Shown: positions 5,966 to 9,446 of the stretch, one piece after another
Position numbering within the stretch: position 1 is the first letter of the stretch
How the letters are laid out: each line of letters starts with the position of its first letter
Origin: JAGVVZ01 sp964373165
GTDB lineage: Archaea > Aenigmatarchaeota > Aenigmatarchaeia > CG10238-14
DNA: 9,446 bases
Assembly (NCBI GenBank): GCA_964373165.1
Contig: CAYJTF010000035.1
Coordinates: 1-9,446, forward strand
Direction: 5' to 3'
Notes under the pieces: generated by a model
What the model was told of the DNA's origin: nothing
The model's input: the letters and a program-made list of their open reading frames with translations, nothing else
Databases searched by the model: none
Program-made: the position numbers and the translations under genes

Positions 5966-6958
5966 ATGGCATTGAGCATTGCATCTAAACGAAAAATCTT
6001 ATATAGGGTTCCAACTTCTCCATACAGCTCGGCAGCAGAACAAGACCCTGATGTGAGATATGTTTTCAGTAAAGCCAGGGATATACTGTACGGTTTATCA
6101 GAACTAGTTGTGATGGGAACAAGAAATCCAATAAAATATGATTTATATGGTTCTTCTCTGGATAGATTGAAAACTTACAGATACACGACATTACTTGATT
6201 TAGTAGGTTTAGAGGATCTTCAGAGTTGGTTAACTAAAGGAAAATCTGTAACAGTTATACCGGAAGCAGAAGAACCTTACTTGACAGCAAGAGAGAATGC
6301 GCGTGCTAAACTAGTTGAATATATTAGATCCATTTATGGAATTTTTGGTAGATGGGTATATTCAAAGCCAGGTTTGGTATTCGCAGTAGACGACGATTTT
6401 TCTATTACAACGGATGATTTTACAAGTGTAGATGCAAACATACCAAGAGAGTTTCAGCCAGGAGGAGCAATAAAAAGCGTAGATGGTGTTAGAACGTCTG
6501 ATCCAAGATCTATAGCAGATAAATACTGTCGAGCAGTTGAAATATTTGGGGCAAAAAGAGATTTGAGTATATATGGTTTAAGTAGGGAACAACAATCTCT
6601 ACCAGTTTCATTTGAATATGATTTAGCAGCAGGTGTTCTAGATACATCAGGAGAAGGCAGACTAAAAGTTAATATATATTCTCATCAACTTCAAATTCAA
6701 GGATATTTATTACCTTTCAACGATAATTGGTACTTTGATGGATATCCTGTAGTGTGGATTCCAGCAATAGATGGGATCAATGGAAGATCTATGGGAGAAT
6801 GCGCAAAGCGTGCATGTTTGCCTGATTGGAGGCGACGTAATTTTTCCGGAACAGATCTGGTTTTAAAGAGTAACTTTAAAGCGTTAAGAGAGCTTGTGCG
6901 TGATGATGATCCATCCAGATGGAATAATGAAGGTATAATTGAAATAGGCAAAGGATGA
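5966..6958 (+). CDS. Hypothetical protein, 330 residues, first gene of an orphan pair
   Basis: I do not recognise this protein. It is soluble, without signal peptide or membrane helix. Residues 30-130 look mainly helical (VFSKARDILYGLSELVVMG, ARENARAKLVEYIRSIYGIF). An acidic patch, DDDFSITTDDF, lies near 145. Residues about 210-280 alternate like beta strands (SFEYDLAAGVLD, RLKVNIYSHQLQIQGYLLPF), and a C-terminal part has two Cys near a basic RRR. Arg (about 26) outnumbers Lys (about 17), unlike the Lys-rich neighbours. The start is supported by a TATA-like box at leaderless distance. The next gene begins 4 nt after its stop, so the two are one unit and may act together. No catalytic motif is evident; it could be a lineage-specific family. 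Confidence 0.8.
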   Translation: MALSIASKRKILYRVPTSPYSSAAEQDPDVRYVFSKARDILYGLSELVVMGTRNPIKYDLYGSSLDRLKTYRYTTLLDLVGLEDLQSWLTKGKSVTVIPEAEEPYLTARENARAKLVEYIRSIYGIFGRWVYSKPGLVFAVDDDFSITTDDFTSVDANIPREFQPGGAIKSVDGVRTSDPRSIADKYCRAVEIFGAKRDLSIYGLSREQQSLPVSFEYDLAAGVLDTSGEGRLKVNIYSHQLQIQGYLLPFNDNWYFDGYPVVWIPAIDGINGRSMGECAKRACLPDWRRRNFSGTDLVLKSNFKALRELVRDDDPSRWNNEGIIEIGKG

Positions 6959-6962
6959 AAAA

Positions 6963-7496
6963 ATGACTCGTGGAACTAACGGAAAAAAACCAATTGCAGA
7001 ATATCAAAAAGCTTTAGCGGATGTTCTGAAATATGCACGATTGCCTGATGATGGATCAAGTACAAGATTTCTACTTTTTTATTGCAATGCAGCTATTATG
7101 TATTCGTTAGGAATAGGAGAAATTAAAAATTTGGATTTTCCACACAAATTAGGTATATACTATTCGAAACACGGAAACTTGTACCCGAAAACATATGAAA
7201 AACCATCGGAATTTTTTGCATTTATTCTTTCAATAATGGCAATAGATGGTTGTACATTAAAACCGAATCAAATATATTCTGATAACGGTGCGAATGGAAG
7301 TTCAATATTTCTAACTGGATATGGGAGAGTTAATTACTTATTAGGAATTGCAAAAGGAATCATAACTCAAGTAGAAAGTTTAGAGGGACTATCAAAATTA
7401 GAAAGAAATAGAAAATTAGATGAAATGATAAGAAGATCTGAACAAAAAATAAAAAAGTTGTTAGGGGATACGGAGCCGGAAAAAGTTTTAACTTAA
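6963..7496 (+). CDS. Hypothetical protein, 177 residues, second gene of an orphan pair
   Basis: I do not recognise this protein. It has a basic start, a moderately hydrophobic helical part around 35-52 (RFLLFYCNAAIMYSLGIG) and another around 82-94 (EFFAFILSIMAI), both too short or too polar for confident membrane helices, a Gly/Asn-rich turn near 108-113, and a long charged helix at about 138-172 that could be a coiled coil. The start lies 4 nt after the stop of the 330-residue gene, and the sequence GGATGA, overlapping that stop, is its only possible ribosome site. Such spacing implies co-transcription and probably a shared function. The two are unlike in sequence, so they are not a duplicated pair. 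Confidence 0.78.
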   Translation: MTRGTNGKKPIAEYQKALADVLKYARLPDDGSSTRFLLFYCNAAIMYSLGIGEIKNLDFPHKLGIYYSKHGNLYPKTYEKPSEFFAFILSIMAIDGCTLKPNQIYSDNGANGSSIFLTGYGRVNYLLGIAKGIITQVESLEGLSKLERNRKLDEMIRRSEQKIKKLLGDTEPEKVLT

Positions 7497-7500
7497 TTAT
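7493..7500 (+). promoter_or_regulatory. TATA-like box of the Nudix gene
   Basis: TTAATTAT overlaps the stop codon of the preceding gene and is centred 26 nt before the ATG at 7523, with no Shine-Dalgarno between. This suggests that the Nudix gene has its own leaderless transcript rather than depending on the upstream pair. Confidence 0.45.
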
Positions 7501-7522
7501 CTTCCGAATCTAATTTTATTCA

Positions 7523-7942
7523 ATGAAAACAGAACAAAAAGTTCAAGCAGCAATTTTGGATAAAGAATCAAATAGAATTCTTTTACTGAGACGTTATGAT
7601 TATTATTATAAAAAGAAACCGTTTTGGAGACTTGCTAAAGGCGGAGTAGAAAAAAATGAGAGCTTGAAACAGGCTTTAAGAAGAGAAATTAAGGAGGAGA
7701 CAGGATTAAAAAAAATCATAATTTCCAAAAAAATTCATGAGTATATCTATTTCGATCCAAGAAACATTAAAATGAGAGTTCGATGCTATATTGTTTTTGC
7801 CGATAAAAATGATAAGGTGATTCCAGATAAAAAAGAAGGCATTGTTGGTTTCAAATGGGTTAGCCTCAAATTGGCTTACAGATTGTTGAAGTATAAAGAA
7901 GAAAAGCAAGTAATTAAAAAACTGATAAATAATTTTGCTTGA
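7523..7942 (+). CDS. Nudix hydrolase
   Basis: This 139-residue protein is the usual length for a single Nudix domain. The Nudix box is complete: G40-x5-E46-x7-R54-E55-I56-x-E58-E59-x-G61-L62, the metal-binding loop-helix of enzymes that cleave nucleoside diphosphates linked to another group. The lead-in FWRLAKGGVE resembles the WxLPKG of MutT-like and diadenosine tetraphosphate hydrolases, with Ala in place of the usual Pro. Roles consistent with this include removal of oxidised nucleotides, Ap4A hydrolysis or RNA end processing; sequence alone cannot choose. It is very Lys-rich and cytoplasmic. It starts 26 nt after the orphan pair and probably has its own promoter. Confidence 0.92.
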   Translation: MKTEQKVQAAILDKESNRILLLRRYDYYYKKKPFWRLAKGGVEKNESLKQALRREIKEETGLKKIIISKKIHEYIYFDPRNIKMRVRCYIVFADKNDKVIPDKKEGIVGFKWVSLKLAYRLLKYKEEKQVIKKLINNFA

Positions 7943-7965
7943 TATAGAAATTCAAGTCGTTATAA

Positions 7966-7980
7966 TCTTTATTTTATTTG
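7966..7980 (+). promoter_or_regulatory. T/A-rich tract: possible terminator of Nudix gene and promoter of LamG gene
   Basis: TCTTTATTTTATTTG lies 24 nt past the Nudix stop and is centred about 31 nt before the ATG at 8004. It could act as a T-rich terminator, as a TATA-like element, or both. TTATAATC at 7960-7967 is an alternative TATA with a longer leader. No Shine-Dalgarno precedes the ATG. Confidence 0.35.
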
Positions 7981-8003
7981 TAACCTAATTATATCTAGGT
8001 ATT

Positions 8004-9446
8004 ATGAAGAAATTATTTTTAATCTCATTATTTTTATTACTTTTTCTGGCTAGTGTTTATTCTATTGTTGTACTTCAGGATATCAACAAAATAAGCCTAC
8101 ATTCGGGAAAAAATTATGCGACAACAGCTAACAGCTTATCAGATTCAAGTGTTAGAAGCAACTCTGAAACTGGATATTCTTGCAATGGCAAGAACTGCAG
8201 TTTTATCGTATATGTTGATAATGATAATTTTAACTTGACTACGGATCAAATTTCCATTTCTGATATGAGCACATTAGATATTTATTATAATGCTTCTGAT
8301 GGAAATTTCAGAAATATAACTGAATTAGCAGAAATAGGACAAAGTTTATGGAACTACAGTAGCAGTGGAAAAACATTTAATTATACATTGGCTGGAGGAG
8401 ACGGGTTTGATTACGGTATAAGAGATACCTTACCTGGAGGGAGTTATTGGTTGAATGAAAGTGGTAATTATTATATTCCAAATTATAATGGAGAAGGTCC
8501 TATAGTTAAACTTAGTAATGATTTTTTAACTTTTGAATCAGGGTGGTACCATGTTAGCAATGATGATACATTAACCTCCTTTTACATCAATGATTCTAGC
8601 GGAAACTTGATTTGGAATGGTGGGAATATTTTCGGATCGGGTAGTGGGTCAGGAAAAATCGATAATCAATTTTGGGCAGATATTTATAGATCGCCTCAGG
8701 GTAAATTGAGAAACCAGTCAGTTTATTTATATGACTGGAAAACAGGAGAATGGAAAATTTGGCAAAAGGGTTTCAGAGAAAAGCATCTTAATGCCACAGC
8801 TTACTGGAAATTTAATGAAGGTAGTGGGAGTGTTGTTTATGATGCTGCTGGAGTTAATAATGGAACTTTAACCAACGATCCGACTTGGGTTAATGGAAAG
8901 TATGGTAAAGCTTTGAAGTTTGATGGTGTTGATGATTTTGTTAACATGACTTCAAACCTTTCTGTAACTTCAAACGGAATGACTGTAATGTTTTGGACAA
9001 ATGTTAATAGTATTCAGGATTGGAGAAGTTTTATATCAAAAGCTATAGGTGATCAAACGAATGAATATGTTTTCACTATCGGATTTGCATCGGGTTCTGA
9101 AGCTAAAAAAATAGCTTTACACACAAGTAATTCTACTTCTCAATTCACACGAAAATGTCCATCTGTAAATAACTTCACAACCAACCAATGGATTCATGTT
9201 GCAATGACCTGGAACTCTAATTATTGTGCTCTCTATCTGAATGGAGTTCTTGACAATTTTGAATCAACATCACTTGGGATGAATACAACAGTGGATTATC
9301 CAACTTCTATTGGGATAGGATATAATAATAATCAATACAGTTTGAACGGAACGATTGATGATGTTAAAATTTATAATAGAATGTTACCAGCAGAAGAAAT
9401 TAAAGCAGAATATTACGAATCTAATATGCCTGACTGGAATGATCCA
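8004..9446 (+). CDS. Secreted LamG-domain surface protein (3' end outside window)
   Basis: The frame is open for 481 codons to the right edge. The first about 20 residues form a signal peptide (MKKLFLISLFLLLFLASVYS). Residues about 25-260 are polar, aromatic and Asn-rich with alternating beta-like stretches; I do not recognise this part. Residues about 266-470 are a LamG-type concanavalin-like jelly roll (Laminin_G_3 style): AYWKFNEGSG, then GKYGKALKFDGVDDFV, a WIHVAMTWN strand, LYLNGV, and the closing GTIDDVKIYNRMLPAEEIKAEY. Such domains bind sugars or proteins at cell surfaces. Seventeen N-x-S/T sites suggest heavy N-glycosylation. The sequence ends in SNMPDWNDP, so further domains probably follow. 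It is a likely adhesin or envelope protein. Confidence 0.88.
   Translation, partial: MKKLFLISLFLLLFLASVYSIVVLQDINKISLHSGKNYATTANSLSDSSVRSNSETGYSCNGKNCSFIVYVDNDNFNLTTDQISISDMSTLDIYYNASDGNFRNITELAEIGQSLWNYSSSGKTFNYTLAGGDGFDYGIRDTLPGGSYWLNESGNYYIPNYNGEGPIVKLSNDFLTFESGWYHVSNDDTLTSFYINDSSGNLIWNGGNIFGSGSGSGKIDNQFWADIYRSPQGKLRNQSVYLYDWKTGEWKIWQKGFREKHLNATAYWKFNEGSGSVVYDAAGVNNGTLTNDPTWVNGKYGKALKFDGVDDFVNMTSNLSVTSNGMTVMFWTNVNSIQDWRSFISKAIGDQTNEYVFTIGFASGSEAKKIALHTSNSTSQFTRKCPSVNNFTTNQWIHVAMTWNSNYCALYLNGVLDNFESTSLGMNTTVDYPTSIGIGYNNNQYSLNGTIDDVKIYNRMLPAEEIKAEYYESNMPDWNDP

Noticed and set aside
6697..6951. A - strand open frame of 84 codons in the 330-residue gene
   Set aside because: It is a shadow of the longer frame, which has a promoter and a coupled downstream gene.

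Overview
The window is AT-rich DNA that looks archaeal, most likely from a DPANN-type lineage (Woesearchaeota, Pacearchaeota or Aenigmarchaeota style). The signs are TATA-like boxes about 25 to 28 nt before several start codons with no Shine-Dalgarno (leaderless transcripts), a perfect Shine-Dalgarno kept for an operon-internal gene, an archaeal-type COG1407 metallophosphoesterase, and large secreted proteins built from cysteine modules joined by Thr-rich linkers. The lineage is an inference from style; there is no rRNA or other marker gene here. Two 10-N assembly gaps (838-847 and 5117-5126) interrupt the sequence, and their true length is unknown.

Layout. Bases 1-60 hold the last 19 codons of a + strand gene ending in a membrane helix. 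Convergent to it, on the - strand, lies a two-gene unit: an unrecognised 196-codon gene (1412 to about 822, its end lost in the first gap) followed by an HD-domain phosphohydrolase (791-63). The promoter of this unit has a 17-bp perfect palindrome directly after its TATA box. Transcribed divergently from it is a two-gene operon: a 1083-residue secreted protein with about 90 cysteines (1535-4786), translationally coupled by ATGA overlap and a strong AGGAGG to an 84-residue single-pass membrane protein (4783-5037). Both carry clean coiled-coil heptads on the predicted outer face of the membrane. After the second gap come a COG1407-like metallophosphoesterase (5169-5924), an unrecognised gene pair (5966-6958 and 6963-7496), a Nudix hydrolase (7523-7942), and the 5' part of a secreted LamG-domain surface protein (8004 to the right edge). 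There is no gene-free stretch above 300 bases.

How the parts relate. The two large + strand proteins (1535 and 8004), the membrane partner (4783) and the tail at the left edge are cell-surface components. The HD protein, metallophosphoesterase and Nudix protein are soluble hydrolases of phosphate esters or nucleotides, but apart from being neighbours nothing shows that they share a pathway. The best candidates for something undescribed are the coupled secreted-protein/membrane coiled-coil pair, the - strand unknown-plus-HD unit with its putative operator, and the 330/177-residue orphan pair. No CRISPR array, transposase, tRNA or rRNA was seen.
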